Assembly (NCBI GenBank): GCA_904424815.1
Contig: CAJGBI010000001.1
Span: forward strand, 1-64,000
DNA length: 64,000 nt
Origin: Puniceicoccaceae bacterium Marseille-Q1082
GTDB lineage: Bacteria; Verrucomicrobiota; Verrucomicrobiia; Opitutales; Intestinicryptomonadaceae
Direction: 5' to 3'
Each line of letters starts with the position of its first letter. The stretch's first letter is position 1. Shown here piece by piece: positions 54,083-63,102 of this stretch. The notes below the pieces were generated by a model that saw only the letters and a program-made list of their open reading frames with translations, did no database searches and was not told where the DNA came from. The translations under genes and the position numbers were made by a program.

Positions 54083-55582
54083 ATGAAAAACAAATATTTT
54101 CCCCCCATATTTTTTATCTTTTGCGTTTCCGCCTTTGGAGCGCAAAGCAGAACCGAACTCTATTATTCGGACAACGGGGGAGGTTTCGTTTTATCCGACG
54201 CGGCCATATGGAGGGTCGGCTCCTTCGACGGTCCGCAATTTTCAGGTTCCCTGACGGAAACGGAAGATAACGTCAATTCCCTCAATTTTTCCGCGGCCGG
54301 AAGCGGAAACGACTGGTATGTCTGCACTCTTAACGACTCCATTTCCGTTGCCGGTATAAACGCCGACATTTCATGCGCCGGCGGAGGAAACTCGTATGTT
54401 ATAGACGTTTCAGCGGGCAAGACGCTCGATGTGTCCGGAGATTTTTCGGTCGTCGCGAATTATGATTCGTTTGACAGGGTTACGGATTTGAAAATCAGGG
54501 ACGGAGCGTCGGTGAATATTGGGGGGGATCTTTCATACGAATATAATTATAGCGGCACGGTTTCATGGAATACGGCGATATTTAAGCTCGGCTCCGGCGG
54601 GTCTTTTTATCTTGCCGGAGACCTGAAAATTTCGGGAGGCAATTCCCAGCGGCTCATTTTGGATGTGAAAAATTTTACCGTCGGAGGAGTCGTCGGCGTG
54701 GGAAATTTTGACAGCACGGTTTCCGTCTTTTCGCTGGAAGGCTTGAATGTTTCTTCGGACGTCCTTTACCGTAAAATGGGAGGGCTTAACGGCGGGGGCA
54801 AGATGGTGGTAAACAGTTCCGGCAAGACGGTTCAAATGGAATTTACCAATTCATCCGCATGCCAATGGTCGGGAATGCTGGGAAAAGGCGCGGGGGATAA
54901 CACTTCCGCCCTGTACATAACAATGGACGCCGCCGACGCGGAGAACGGCAAACAGACATTGCGTTTCACCGGCGCGGGAGATTTTTTTACCGAAGGCGGC
55001 ACGGCGTACCAAAAGATGGACATAGCGTCGGTTATTGTAAAAAACGGGGAATTGAGCTTGGGTATGCCGTCCGGAATGGGCGCGGGGTCTTTGTCGGTCG
55101 AGGGCGATGGCGCGGTATTTAGCGCGGCGGGCCTTAGCGGCGAAGTTGGCAGGGCGTATTTCGACTCCGTATGGTTTTCGCGCGGGACGATAAGGATAGA
55201 CTTTTCGGAGGCCGACGGCTGCGACACGCTGGTCGTCGCGGAACAGTTTTATCTTCCAAACGGGACCGGTTCCGCGTTTTTTGAATTGAACGTTTCGTCG
55301 TACGATCTCGGGGCGTGGTTGGAGGCGTCCGACGCGCAATACATGGATTTTACCATATTGGAATTCGGGTCTACAAACATTGCTTCAAAGAGCGTTGCCG
55401 AGATGCTGAAACTTTCGGAGGGAGTAAAAGCCGAAGTTGTCGAAGGCGATTTCGCGGACGGCAAGCTTAGTCTCCGGCTGAGCCTCGCGCAAGTGCCCGA
55501 ACCGGCCGCCGCCGCAGCGCTTGCCGGAGCGCTTTCGCTCGTTTTTGCCGCGGGCTTTACGGGGCGGCGGCGGTGCAGATAG
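54083..55582 (+). CDS. PEP-CTERM sorting domain protein (paralogue 3)
   Basis: A 499-residue secreted protein: signal peptide (MKNKYFPPIFFIFCVSAFGA), a beta-rich body with the family module KMGGLNGGGKMVV and MEFTNSSACQWSGML, followed by a segment GAGDFFTEGG comparable to the GAG/GSG motif of the other paralogues, and a C-terminal AQVPEPAAAAALAGALSLVF with the basic tail RRRCR. ATG 54083 gives a proper signal peptide; an earlier in-frame start adds 12 residues. Followed by a perfect terminator. Confidence 0.87.
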   Translation: MKNKYFPPIFFIFCVSAFGAQSRTELYYSDNGGGFVLSDAAIWRVGSFDGPQFSGSLTETEDNVNSLNFSAAGSGNDWYVCTLNDSISVAGINADISCAGGGNSYVIDVSAGKTLDVSGDFSVVANYDSFDRVTDLKIRDGASVNIGGDLSYEYNYSGTVSWNTAIFKLGSGGSFYLAGDLKISGGNSQRLILDVKNFTVGGVVGVGNFDSTVSVFSLEGLNVSSDVLYRKMGGLNGGGKMVVNSSGKTVQMEFTNSSACQWSGMLGKGAGDNTSALYITMDAADAENGKQTLRFTGAGDFFTEGGTAYQKMDIASVIVKNGELSLGMPSGMGAGSLSVEGDGAVFSAAGLSGEVGRAYFDSVWFSRGTIRIDFSEADGCDTLVVAEQFYLPNGTGSAFFELNVSSYDLGAWLEASDAQYMDFTILEFGSTNIASKSVAEMLKLSEGVKAEVVEGDFADGKLSLRLSLAQVPEPAAAAALAGALSLVFAAGFTGRRRCR

Positions 55583-55684
55583 TGAACCGGCGCGCGCAAT
55601 CAGGTTTCGCCCGCCCTTGCGCGCGGGGCATATTTGCCGCCGGTATGTTTCCCGTGCAATTTACCGTTAATGGAGGGACGCCTT

Positions 55685-55718
55685 AAAAAAGCCCGCGTTT
55701 AATTAAACGCGGGCTTTT
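55685..55718. terminator. Bidirectional terminator
   Basis: A perfect palindrome AAAAGCCCGCGTTTAA and its complement with A-run and T-run at the edges serves both the PEP-CTERM gene and the minus-strand gene ending at 55760. Confidence 0.9.
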
Positions 55719-55759
55719 GATGTTGAGATGCTTAAAATCCTGTGCCTTTCGGGCACCCT

Positions 55760-57535
55760 TTAATCCGAGGTCTTGCCGTCGGGATTTTCTTCCTTGCCGG
55801 CGCCCTCCGGATTTGCTGCGGATTCGGAGGAGTCGGAGGGCGTCTTAGCGCCGTCGGATGCAGGGGTTTCCGCCTCTCCCGCGCGGGTTTCCGCGGCCGG
55901 CCCTGCGGCGCTTTCGGAGGGTTCCGCCGGGGCGGGCTCTTCCGCGGATTTTTCCGCCGGGCTTTCTTCCGCATTTTCGGACTTTTCTTTGGTCGCGATT
56001 ATCGGCTCGTCGCCGGCTTTTGCGGCTTCGGCTTCCGGGTCTGCCGCCTGCGCCTTGTCCTTGGGCTTGGGCAGGTACGGGTTCGCCTGGAGCGTGCCGT
56101 CGGCGTATTCCACAACGTACCCTTCCGACACCAGCCACGAGAGCTCGCTCCAAACGGAGGAGAGGCTCGCCTTGGTTTCGTCGGGCAGCTCCGCGCTTTC
56201 CGCGGGCTTTTGGGATTCGAGCGTCTCCGCCCCTTCGGAGTGCTCCTGCGCGAGGGTTTTCGATTTAGCCTCCGACTTCGGGGGTTCGAGCCCGAGGTAT
56301 TTGTAGGGGAGGTCGGCGGCGCGGATAGCGGGGTTTGCTGTTATGAAGTCGAAAATCTTCTGGGGGACTTCAGAGAGGCTTTCGCCCTCGAATATGAATT
56401 TGCGCTTGATGGTGGATACGAACGCAAACCCCTTGCTTCCGCGCTTGTAGACCGTGAAGCCGGAGCGGCGCAGCCTCCCGCGCAGGTTGTTCGCCGTCAC
56501 TATCGGGAATTTTTTCTGCTTGCGGCACGCCTCCTCTATGTTCCGGCGGATTCTTCCGAACGGGAGCTTGGCGACGTATTCGCCGCGCATTCTCACCTGC
56601 TCGTAGGTCTTGACGAGCTCCGCCCCGAACTTTTCTGAGATGTACGCGCGCGCGGCCTCGCGCGTGTCGAAAGACTCCGGAGCGCCCTCCTGCGGCTCTT
56701 TGAGCTTGAACACCGTCTTTTTCTTCATCGTTTCAAGCCATGCGGCGATCTGGTCGGCGTCGCGCACGCTCTCTATCGACGCGGAGAACTTTTCAAACGG
56801 CATTTTCGGGAATTTGCGGCTGTGGTATTCGCGGACCGTCTCGCCGTATTTGTGCCAGTTCGGCGCGCCGAGCAGGTCGCCGGTTATCGAGCACCTGTTG
56901 ACGACTTGAAATTCGCCTTTCGGAGGTTCGGCGTCGATTTCTTCGGAGACAAAGAGTTCGCCGAATTTCGCATCGACCGCAGCGGCCTTTGCGGACGCCT
57001 CGTCTTCAAAGGGCAGGTTGAGCGGCTGGGCGCAGTAGAGGGGTTTCGTGTTTCCGTCGGCGTCCGGCAGATTCTTGGCGAGCACCACGAACCTCTCGGG
57101 TTTTTCGAGGATTATTTCGGCGATGTCGAAGAGCTGGTAGGTGCGCTTCGACGCCTTCATTATGTCGGAAAGCTTGTTGAACGGAGCGTCTTCGGGGTAG
57201 AATAGAACCTCCATGGAAAATGCGAAAGGCTCTTTTTTCGCCTTTTTGTCAAAAGGCTTCGGGCGCCTCTTAAACGGCTTGTCCGGGTTCTGGCGGGGGT
57301 CGCCGTCCCTGCGCGCCTTGAACGGGCGCTTTTTGAAGTCCCCGCCGTCGCGCGGTTTCCCGAAGCGGGAGCCGTCGCGCCTCGGGCCCTTGAAGTTTCC
57401 GCTCCCGCGCGGCGAAAAGGTTTTCGGGGATATGCTGGAGCTCGGGGTCCAGGCCGTCGCGAACTGGAGGTTGGAAAGTTCGCTCAGGTCGATTTCTCCG
57501 GTTTTGTTTTCCCGTTTGTTTTCTTGTTCGGGCAT
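55760..57535 (-). CDS. Low-complexity protein with basic N- and acidic C-terminus
   Basis: A 591-residue protein of unknown function. The N-terminus (~40-110) is Arg/Gly/Lys-rich (RRDGSRFGKPRDGGDFKKRP), like RNA-binding RGG-type tails. Next come two ordered parts (MEVLFYPEDAPFNKLSDIMK ... and SFDTREAARAYISEKFGAEL with NNLRGRLRRSGFTVYKRGS). The C-terminal ~110 residues are Glu/Ala/Pro-rich (AEKSAEEPAPAEPSESAAGP). No known family, but the same charge layout is seen in conserved verrucomicrobial proteins to my memory. Lone gene between two terminators/promoters. Confidence 0.72.
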   Translation of the reverse strand: MPEQENKRENKTGEIDLSELSNLQFATAWTPSSSISPKTFSPRGSGNFKGPRRDGSRFGKPRDGGDFKKRPFKARRDGDPRQNPDKPFKRRPKPFDKKAKKEPFAFSMEVLFYPEDAPFNKLSDIMKASKRTYQLFDIAEIILEKPERFVVLAKNLPDADGNTKPLYCAQPLNLPFEDEASAKAAAVDAKFGELFVSEEIDAEPPKGEFQVVNRCSITGDLLGAPNWHKYGETVREYHSRKFPKMPFEKFSASIESVRDADQIAAWLETMKKKTVFKLKEPQEGAPESFDTREAARAYISEKFGAELVKTYEQVRMRGEYVAKLPFGRIRRNIEEACRKQKKFPIVTANNLRGRLRRSGFTVYKRGSKGFAFVSTIKRKFIFEGESLSEVPQKIFDFITANPAIRAADLPYKYLGLEPPKSEAKSKTLAQEHSEGAETLESQKPAESAELPDETKASLSSVWSELSWLVSEGYVVEYADGTLQANPYLPKPKDKAQAADPEAEAAKAGDEPIIATKEKSENAEESPAEKSAEEPAPAEPSESAAGPAAETRAGEAETPASDGAKTPSDSSESAANPEGAGKEENPDGKTSD

Positions 57536-57749
57536 CTTTAGGTGATGTTTGCTATGGTTTATGGATTAGCCGGCCCTTCGCGGGCGCGTGCATTTTCCCT
57601 TTTATTTGCGCGATTCAAACATTTTTGCCGCGCAACGCAAAACAATTCTTCGGGGCGGAATATAATATATTTCAACGGCGCGTCGCCGCGCGGGTAATCC
57701 GAATTGAAAAAGCGCGATTGCGGCGATAAAAAAAAAGCGAAAAAAATAC

Positions 57750-57778
57750 TTGTATTGTCGCGGGGTTTACTTTACTTT
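57750..57778 (+). promoter_or_regulatory. Promoter of secreted-protein gene
   Basis: TTGTAT (57750-57755) and TACTTT (57773-57778) are spaced by 17 bases, followed by a 48-base leader with AAAAAGGA before ATG 57827. The -10 is imperfect. Confidence 0.4.
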
Positions 57779-57826
57779 TCGACCACAATCAGAAAAAACA
57801 TTTCTTCTACTTAAAAAGGAAATACC

Positions 57827-58546
57827 ATGAAAGTTTTAAACTATATCGCAGTTCTCGCAGTTCTGTCCGTCGGCGGAATGCTCGGCGCCCAGACTCCCGC
57901 TCCCGCGGCTTCCGCTCCCCAGGCAGTTAGCGCGGACAACGGAATAAGCGTACAGGCGTCCGTAAACGACAAGGAAGTCAGCGTCAAGGTCGACGCCGAG
58001 GCGAGAGGCTTGCTCGTATCTTCCAAGGACATGCTCAAGAGGGTTGTCGCTGAAACTTTGAAGGCAATAGGCGCCGACACGCACCAGGGCAAGGTTTTCA
58101 ACGCTCTCATGGCCGCCGTAGAATCCTCGATGGGCGATCCCAACGCCTCCGTGGAAGGTCCCGTCTCGCTCACCGTTTCCATCAAGCCCGATTCCGAGAA
58201 TGTCTACAATTCCAATTTGGCGTTTGAAATGAACGGCGTAAAATTCGCCTCCCAGGCCAAATCGACGGTAAATTACGACGACAGCATAACTACGGTGGGC
58301 AATGTCACCGTCACTTCTCCCGACGGCGCCTCGAAGACCAACCCCATTATCCTCGCAACGAGCGCGTCCGGCGTCATCACCGGCTCGGTAGGCAGCGCTT
58401 CTGTCGCGGACAAGACGGTGGACGCGGCTGTTTCAGAGTCCATTGTGATGACGCATTCGAAAGCTGACGCTGTCGATGGCGGTATTTCCGCGTCTACCAC
58501 GTCTATCCTTCCCGACAACACTCTGAATCCTAGCGTCGACGATTAG
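57827..58546 (+). CDS. Secreted protein of unknown function
   Basis: A 239-residue protein with signal peptide (MKVLNYIAVLAVLSVGGMLG, mature from about AQTPAPA) and a Thr/Ser/Val-rich body (VSIKPDSENVYNSNLAFEMN, DSITTVGNVTVTSPDGASKT). No Cys and no membrane anchor; soluble in the periplasm or exported. AAAAAGGA gives a very good ribosome site and the promoter/terminator pair makes it a single-gene unit. No family was recognised. Confidence 0.72.
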   Translation: MKVLNYIAVLAVLSVGGMLGAQTPAPAASAPQAVSADNGISVQASVNDKEVSVKVDAEARGLLVSSKDMLKRVVAETLKAIGADTHQGKVFNALMAAVESSMGDPNASVEGPVSLTVSIKPDSENVYNSNLAFEMNGVKFASQAKSTVNYDDSITTVGNVTVTSPDGASKTNPIILATSASGVITGSVGSASVADKTVDAAVSESIVMTHSKADAVDGGISASTTSILPDNTLNPSVDD

Positions 58547-58566
58547 CCGAGAAACGGAATTTATGC

Positions 58567-58604
58567 AAAAAACCGGAGTCCCGTGGCGGGCTTCGGTTTT
58601 TTTT
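58567..58604 (+). terminator. Terminator after secreted-protein gene
   Basis: The stem AAAACCGGAGTCCCG / CGGGCTTCGGTTTT (one mismatch) with a short loop runs into eight T, 21 bases after the stop. Confidence 0.85.
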
Positions 58605-58667
58605 GCGCGCGCTTTTGCGGCGCAGAAAATTGTTGCAACTTTTAAGTGCCCCGAATAGGTTTTGCGA

Positions 58668-60596
58668 ATGAAAATTTTTAGCGGTAAACGTCTGATGGCA
58701 AAGCTTGCCGCGATATTGGCGTTGGGCGTTTGCTCGTCGCTGTTTCCCGCGTTCAAATACGTTTCGTCGGTGTTGAGGGAGACCGACAGGTACAGGGCGG
58801 AGCTTGGCGGGGCGCGCATTTTGCAGGGGCTTTCTGTTCTCTCGCACGCGGCGTTTGAGCGCGGGCTTTCAGGTGCGGATTCCGCGGCGGACCCAAATTT
58901 CAAGAGCGCCCTGGCTTCCGCTCGCGACAGCATTTTTTCCGGCGCGGCGGAAATCGCGCGCACGTCTTCTTACATGCGCCAGGCGTCTTCCGAAAAGCAC
59001 GCCAACATATCCGCAATATACACGGCGGAATCGCTGGACGCTTTTCCGGATTCCCGAAACAAGGCTTCCGTGCTTCTCGACATGTCCGACGGCGCGCTTG
59101 TCGCCGGCGGCCTCTATTCGGATCCGGCAACCGAACGCTACTTGTTGATGAAAATCTGCGGATCCTACTTCCCGAAAATTTATTCGGGGCTTTTCAGGCT
59201 CCAGGCTGAATCGGGAGTGGACGGCGACAAATCGCAGCTCTCTGCGATTCACGACGAGCTTCTCGACGACATAGACGACCTTTCTTCCGCCCTCAAAACG
59301 CTCTCCGTAAATTTCGAGAGCGGCGATATGATAAAGTCCTCTTCCGAGAAAATTTCCCAGAACGGAAAGGCGCTCGCGGATTCGATGTTTTCGTATGAGG
59401 AATTCAATCCCGACGAAATTTCAAAACGCATGGTTTCCTTTGAAACTCTCTGCGTCCAGGCGTGGGTCTACTGTTCGGGGCTTTTGGCTGATATGCTGTC
59501 GGGGGCGCTTGCGGACGCGCGCGACGCCATGGTTTACTTTTGCGCGGAGTACGCGCTGTTTATGATATTCCTTTCGTCATCCGCCCTCGCCGTCGCTTTC
59601 GGAATCCGCAGGTCGGCGGGCCGCACGGCGACGCTCGCGCGCGCGTGCCTTTCCGGTTCGCCGGAGGAGACGCGGGTGCGGTACTATTCTACGGCGTCTT
59701 CTTTCGGAGGGGAGTTCGGCGAAATAGACTCGCTGATTCTTGAAGCCGTTGCGGCGCGCGGCCGTTTGCTCGAGCTCTCCAAAAAGCTTTCGGTGGCTTG
59801 CATATCAGGACGGAACGAAGTCGAGGCTGCCTCGGCATCGAACTCCAAGATGCTTGAGTTTGCGGATTCGTCGCTTGCGGAGCTTGAAAAGTCTCTTTTG
59901 GATTCCGAGCTTTACGGCGGCGCCCTGAAAGCTGCCGGCAGAATTTCAGGAGCCGTTTCCGAGCTCGCGGCGAGCCTGCCCAAAAAGGACGACATCGCCG
60001 GAGGATTTGCCAGAATCATATCCGAGCAGTCGGAGGCGGTTCGGGCGTCCGGAGATTCGATAGACGCCGCGCTCGAGTCGGTCGGCACGATAGGCAGGCT
60101 CGCCGGAGAAATCGCCTCGATAGCCGACAGGGCAAATCTTTTGAGCCTAAACGTCTCCATAGAAGTCGGCAAGTCCGGCAGTTCCGGAAGCGGGCTATCG
60201 GTTCTGGCAGAGCAGATAAAAACGCTCGCTAAGCGCACCGGCGTGGTCGTTCTTGACATGGAGGATGTGGGCGCGGGCTGCGCGGATTCCCTGAACGCCG
60301 CAAAGGCAAAAATAGCGGCTTTGGCGGCTCCGCTTTCCGCCGGACGGCGCGACGCCGACAGGGTTCTCGAGTCCGTCTCCGCCATGGAAAATTCAATATC
60401 ATCGCTCTCATACGCCGCCGAGCGCATGGAGGGGCTCGCGCGGTCGCGCGAGGGAAGCGGTATTTCCGCCCGCATTTCCGAAGCCCGAGAGGCTATCGCG
60501 AAGGCGGAAAAATCCCTTTTCGAGCTTTCAAAGATTTCCCGCATTTCTGGGCCGGCGCTCGAGGAATTGTCGCGGGAGATATCGTCTCTCGAATAG
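58668..60596 (+). CDS. Methyl-accepting chemotaxis-like sensor
   Basis: A 642-residue protein with an N-terminal transmembrane helix (LMAKLAAILALGVCSSLFPA), a ~250-residue helical sensor part, a second helix near 290-312 (AEYALFMIFLSSSALAVAFG), and a C-terminal coiled coil whose hairpin reads IASIADRANLLSLNVSIEVG then GLSVLAEQIKTLAKRT, a diverged form of the MCP tip (usual NLLALNAAIEAARAG). It would talk to CheA/CheW-type partners, none of which is in the window. A HAMP domain is not clear. TTG 58662 is a possible earlier start. Confidence 0.8.
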   Translation: MKIFSGKRLMAKLAAILALGVCSSLFPAFKYVSSVLRETDRYRAELGGARILQGLSVLSHAAFERGLSGADSAADPNFKSALASARDSIFSGAAEIARTSSYMRQASSEKHANISAIYTAESLDAFPDSRNKASVLLDMSDGALVAGGLYSDPATERYLLMKICGSYFPKIYSGLFRLQAESGVDGDKSQLSAIHDELLDDIDDLSSALKTLSVNFESGDMIKSSSEKISQNGKALADSMFSYEEFNPDEISKRMVSFETLCVQAWVYCSGLLADMLSGALADARDAMVYFCAEYALFMIFLSSSALAVAFGIRRSAGRTATLARACLSGSPEETRVRYYSTASSFGGEFGEIDSLILEAVAARGRLLELSKKLSVACISGRNEVEAASASNSKMLEFADSSLAELEKSLLDSELYGGALKAAGRISGAVSELAASLPKKDDIAGGFARIISEQSEAVRASGDSIDAALESVGTIGRLAGEIASIADRANLLSLNVSIEVGKSGSSGSGLSVLAEQIKTLAKRTGVVVLDMEDVGAGCADSLNAAKAKIAALAAPLSAGRRDADRVLESVSAMENSISSLSYAAERMEGLARSREGSGISARISEAREAIAKAEKSLFELSKISRISGPALEELSREISSLE

Positions 60597-60824
60597 GCCC
60601 GCGTTTTCGCCGCCATTTGCGCCGAGAGCGTTGGGTGCTTGATTTTGCCGGATATCTGTTGTCTCGGCGATCGCGCGGCGGCATTCTGGATTTTCCGGAA
60701 AATGGGCCGTCGCGCTTTTTGAAAATTTGGGGCTTCGCGCTTTTCGTTTTTTTTTGCAAAGGCTCGTCCGCAACCCGCGGCTGCGCAGTTTGTCAAACTT
60801 GTTTATATGCGGCTGTTTTTTGCG

Positions 60825-60853
60825 TTGACCGGAAATTTGATGGAATGTAAACT
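60825..60853 (+). promoter_or_regulatory. Promoter of PEP-CTERM paralogue 4
   Basis: TTGACC (60825-60830) and TAAACT (60848-60853) are spaced by exactly 17 bases, giving a leader of about 45 bases to the proposed CTG start. The rest of the gene-free stretch 60597-60902 (306 bp) shows nothing else. Confidence 0.55.
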
Positions 60854-60902
60854 TTTAAACTAACATCCGGATTTGAATTTATCCCAACCGAAAGCATAAG
60901 CC

Positions 60903-62513
60903 CTGAAAGATATATCTCTCCAAAAGCTCGGATTATTGCCGGTGTTTTGCGCATTCGCATCCATCGCGGCGTCCGCGGAAAACACCTTCTATTATTGGGG
61001 CGACGGCACCGGCGGAAATATGCCGGTATTCGACGCCTCCGCATGGAGCGTTTCAAGCTCGGGATATGTCGCGCCCGCCGAGGGAACAAACATCAATTCT
61101 CCCGACGCCAACTGGGTCTTTGACTACGACGCCCATCTGCCCGTCGCCCACAGAAGAGAGGGCATTTATTTCAATATCATAGACCAACCTTTCATAAACA
61201 TAGCGTCGCTTTCCGTCTTAAACTACAATTATACTGCCACGGACTATGTTTCGGGCGATTCCGTCGTTTCAGGTGGAGGCGCAAAAACCCTGTTTCTCTC
61301 AAACACCGAAGGCGCCTATTGGAGCATAGGCGAATTCACGTTTGAGGGAGGAAGCTCGAATAGTGAGTTTGTTTTCGGTTCCGCGCTGTATAATACAACC
61401 CAGCCCGAGGTGACTTTGGGAACCGTCAATATCGGCAGCGAGGGCGCGCGCGCCGAAATCCAGTTCGGCGGCGATGCTGCGGGCATCTGCAAAATGACCG
61501 CCGGAGACAATATCGGCCAAGACACAACCATGAACGAATCTGCCTGCATGAAGTACCTCACTGTCACGGGAGACTTCAATATTGTGGGCGAATCCACAGT
61601 GGGCCTTAACGTCTGGAACGAGGACGCCTCCGCCGTACACTCTGAAAATATGCCCGACATCGCAATCGACGGGGTCGTCAGAATGACGCCGTCTTCCGAC
61701 GGAAAACTCCCTACCCTCAATCTTCTCAACAGGGTTGCAACAATAAGTTGGTCTCCAACCAAACCCGCCCCGGGCGCCACCAACACCTTTATAAAAGTAG
61801 GCGGGCTCGACGGCAGGGGGAATCTGTCGAACAACTCGCAAACGCTCGACGCGAGCACCGTAAAGCTCATCTTCACCAACAAGGAGGACTGCGATTTCTC
61901 CGGCACTTTCACAGAAAACCGCTCCGACTCCATAAAGACCGTAATGAGCGTAAAAATGGCGGGCGAAAACGGAAAGAGGCAAATAATCCGCGCGGATTCC
62001 GCCTTCACCGGTACCGTCGAAGTCGAGAGCGGCACCCTCATAATCCACAGCACGACGGCACTCGGAAAGCTCACAATGACCGGCGGCGGCTTCGGCGGCA
62101 TCGAGGGCGGCGTGACCGTCTCCGGAGCCGAATGGTTTGGCGGGGACATAGTTTTCCACAACACCGAAACTTACTTCGGGGGGCTCGCCGACAAGATTAC
62201 CATTGATGGGACTTTCACAAAGTCCGCCGAGGGGAAAATAGGCGTGGACTTTTCGGGGCTCGACGCCTCCGGACTGATAGACGAAGGCAACAACGTGTTC
62301 GACCTGATAACCGCTAACGCCCTGGAAGGCTCGTTTTCGTCCGACGCGAACGACGACTTTGAAGCCAAGAACCTGCTGAACGCGATAGCGGACTTCGCGT
62401 GGGTCGGCAACACCCTCACCGTCACCTTCTCGCAGGTGCCCGAACCCGCGGCTGTCGCCGCCCTCATCGGAGCGTTCGCCCTCGGCGTTGCCGCGTGGCG
62501 CAGGAGGAGATAG
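60903..62513 (+). CDS. PEP-CTERM sorting domain protein (paralogue 4), CTG start proposed
   Basis: About 536 residues. The frame has no ATG or GTG before the mature part. From CTG 60903 it reads (M)KDISLQKLGLLPVFCAFA and SIAASA, a good signal peptide. From TTG 60936 only a clipped signal (MPVFCAFASIAASA) results. The body has the family module VGGLDGRGNLS and LIFTNKEDCDFSGTF and opens FYYWGDGTGG; it ends QVPEPAAVAALIGAFALGVA with the basic tail RRRR. An in-frame stop (60897-60899) precedes the CTG, so no longer form exists. Confidence 0.82.
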   Translation: MKDISLQKLGLLPVFCAFASIAASAENTFYYWGDGTGGNMPVFDASAWSVSSSGYVAPAEGTNINSPDANWVFDYDAHLPVAHRREGIYFNIIDQPFINIASLSVLNYNYTATDYVSGDSVVSGGGAKTLFLSNTEGAYWSIGEFTFEGGSSNSEFVFGSALYNTTQPEVTLGTVNIGSEGARAEIQFGGDAAGICKMTAGDNIGQDTTMNESACMKYLTVTGDFNIVGESTVGLNVWNEDASAVHSENMPDIAIDGVVRMTPSSDGKLPTLNLLNRVATISWSPTKPAPGATNTFIKVGGLDGRGNLSNNSQTLDASTVKLIFTNKEDCDFSGTFTENRSDSIKTVMSVKMAGENGKRQIIRADSAFTGTVEVESGTLIIHSTTALGKLTMTGGGFGGIEGGVTVSGAEWFGGDIVFHNTETYFGGLADKITIDGTFTKSAEGKIGVDFSGLDASGLIDEGNNVFDLITANALEGSFSSDANDDFEAKNLLNAIADFAWVGNTLTVTFSQVPEPAAVAALIGAFALGVAAWRRRR

Positions 62514-62782
62514 TTATCTTGATATGAGGGGGTCTGTGCGCCCCCCTCATACTCCCCCGCAGGCGCGAGGCGCGCCGGCCATTGAAGGGGCTGACGCCCC
62601 TTACGGCGATTGCCTTGCAATACGCCTATCCCCTTTGTGGTTACGGATAATAGTGGTTAGAAAGAAGTGTATTTAATGGGGGATTGGTTATATGCCAAAG
62701 TAAAACTTGAAACCCGAGTTTCATTAGCCGTTTATTTGTTTGCGCGCGGCGCAAAGGCAAATAAACGGCTTTTCTCTTCCGC

Positions 62783-62856
62783 AACGGCTTCGCCGTTGCG
62801 GCGTTGCTTTAAGTTTGCCGTAATCCGAAATTGGCGGAGTGCGGGTTAAAGCGGCG
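62783..62856. repeat. 74-bp direct repeat, copy 1
   Basis: It begins AACGGCTTCGCCGTTGCGG (an inverted repeat with a 4-6 base loop) and goes on with TTGCTTTAAGTTTGCCGTA to GATTAAAGCGGCG-type ends. About 90% identical to 62969-63042, 186 bases downstream. Confidence 0.75.
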
Positions 62857-62968
62857 TGGAATGGGAATTGTACAATGCGATGTGGATTGGGAATTATGCA
62901 ATTTGGCGTGTCTGGTAGCTTTGGAAAAGGGTTTTTATTTTTGCGCAACAGCGGGCTTTCTTTTAGGG

Positions 62969-63042
62969 AACGGCTCCGCCGTTGCGGCATTGCTTTAAGT
63001 TTGCCGTATTCCGAGATTGGCGGAATGCGGATTAAAGCGGCG
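62969..63042. repeat. 74-bp direct repeat, copy 2
   Basis: It matches 62783-62856 with a few substitutions (CTCCGCC for CTTCGCC, GCATTGC for GCGTTGC, TATTCCGAG for TAATCCGAA). The hairpin core AACGGC...GCCGTT is kept, with compensating changes limited to the loop. Confidence 0.75.
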
Positions 63043-63102
63043 GAAGATGCGGGGGAAAGTTTTCGTCGGGTGCGGTGACGGCGCGTTTTTGCCGGATTGA
63101 AT

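Larger units (their letters stand above)
62514..63102. other. Intergenic region, 589 bp, with repeats
   Basis: No convincing gene was found; short frames here are disrupted by the repeats. It holds a hairpin ATGAGGGGG / CCCCCTCAT (62524-62550, no T-run) just after the PEP-CTERM stop, a GGGGC/GCCCC hairpin near 62589, and two direct copies of a 74-base sequence (62783-62856 and 62969-63042). Confidence 0.55.
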
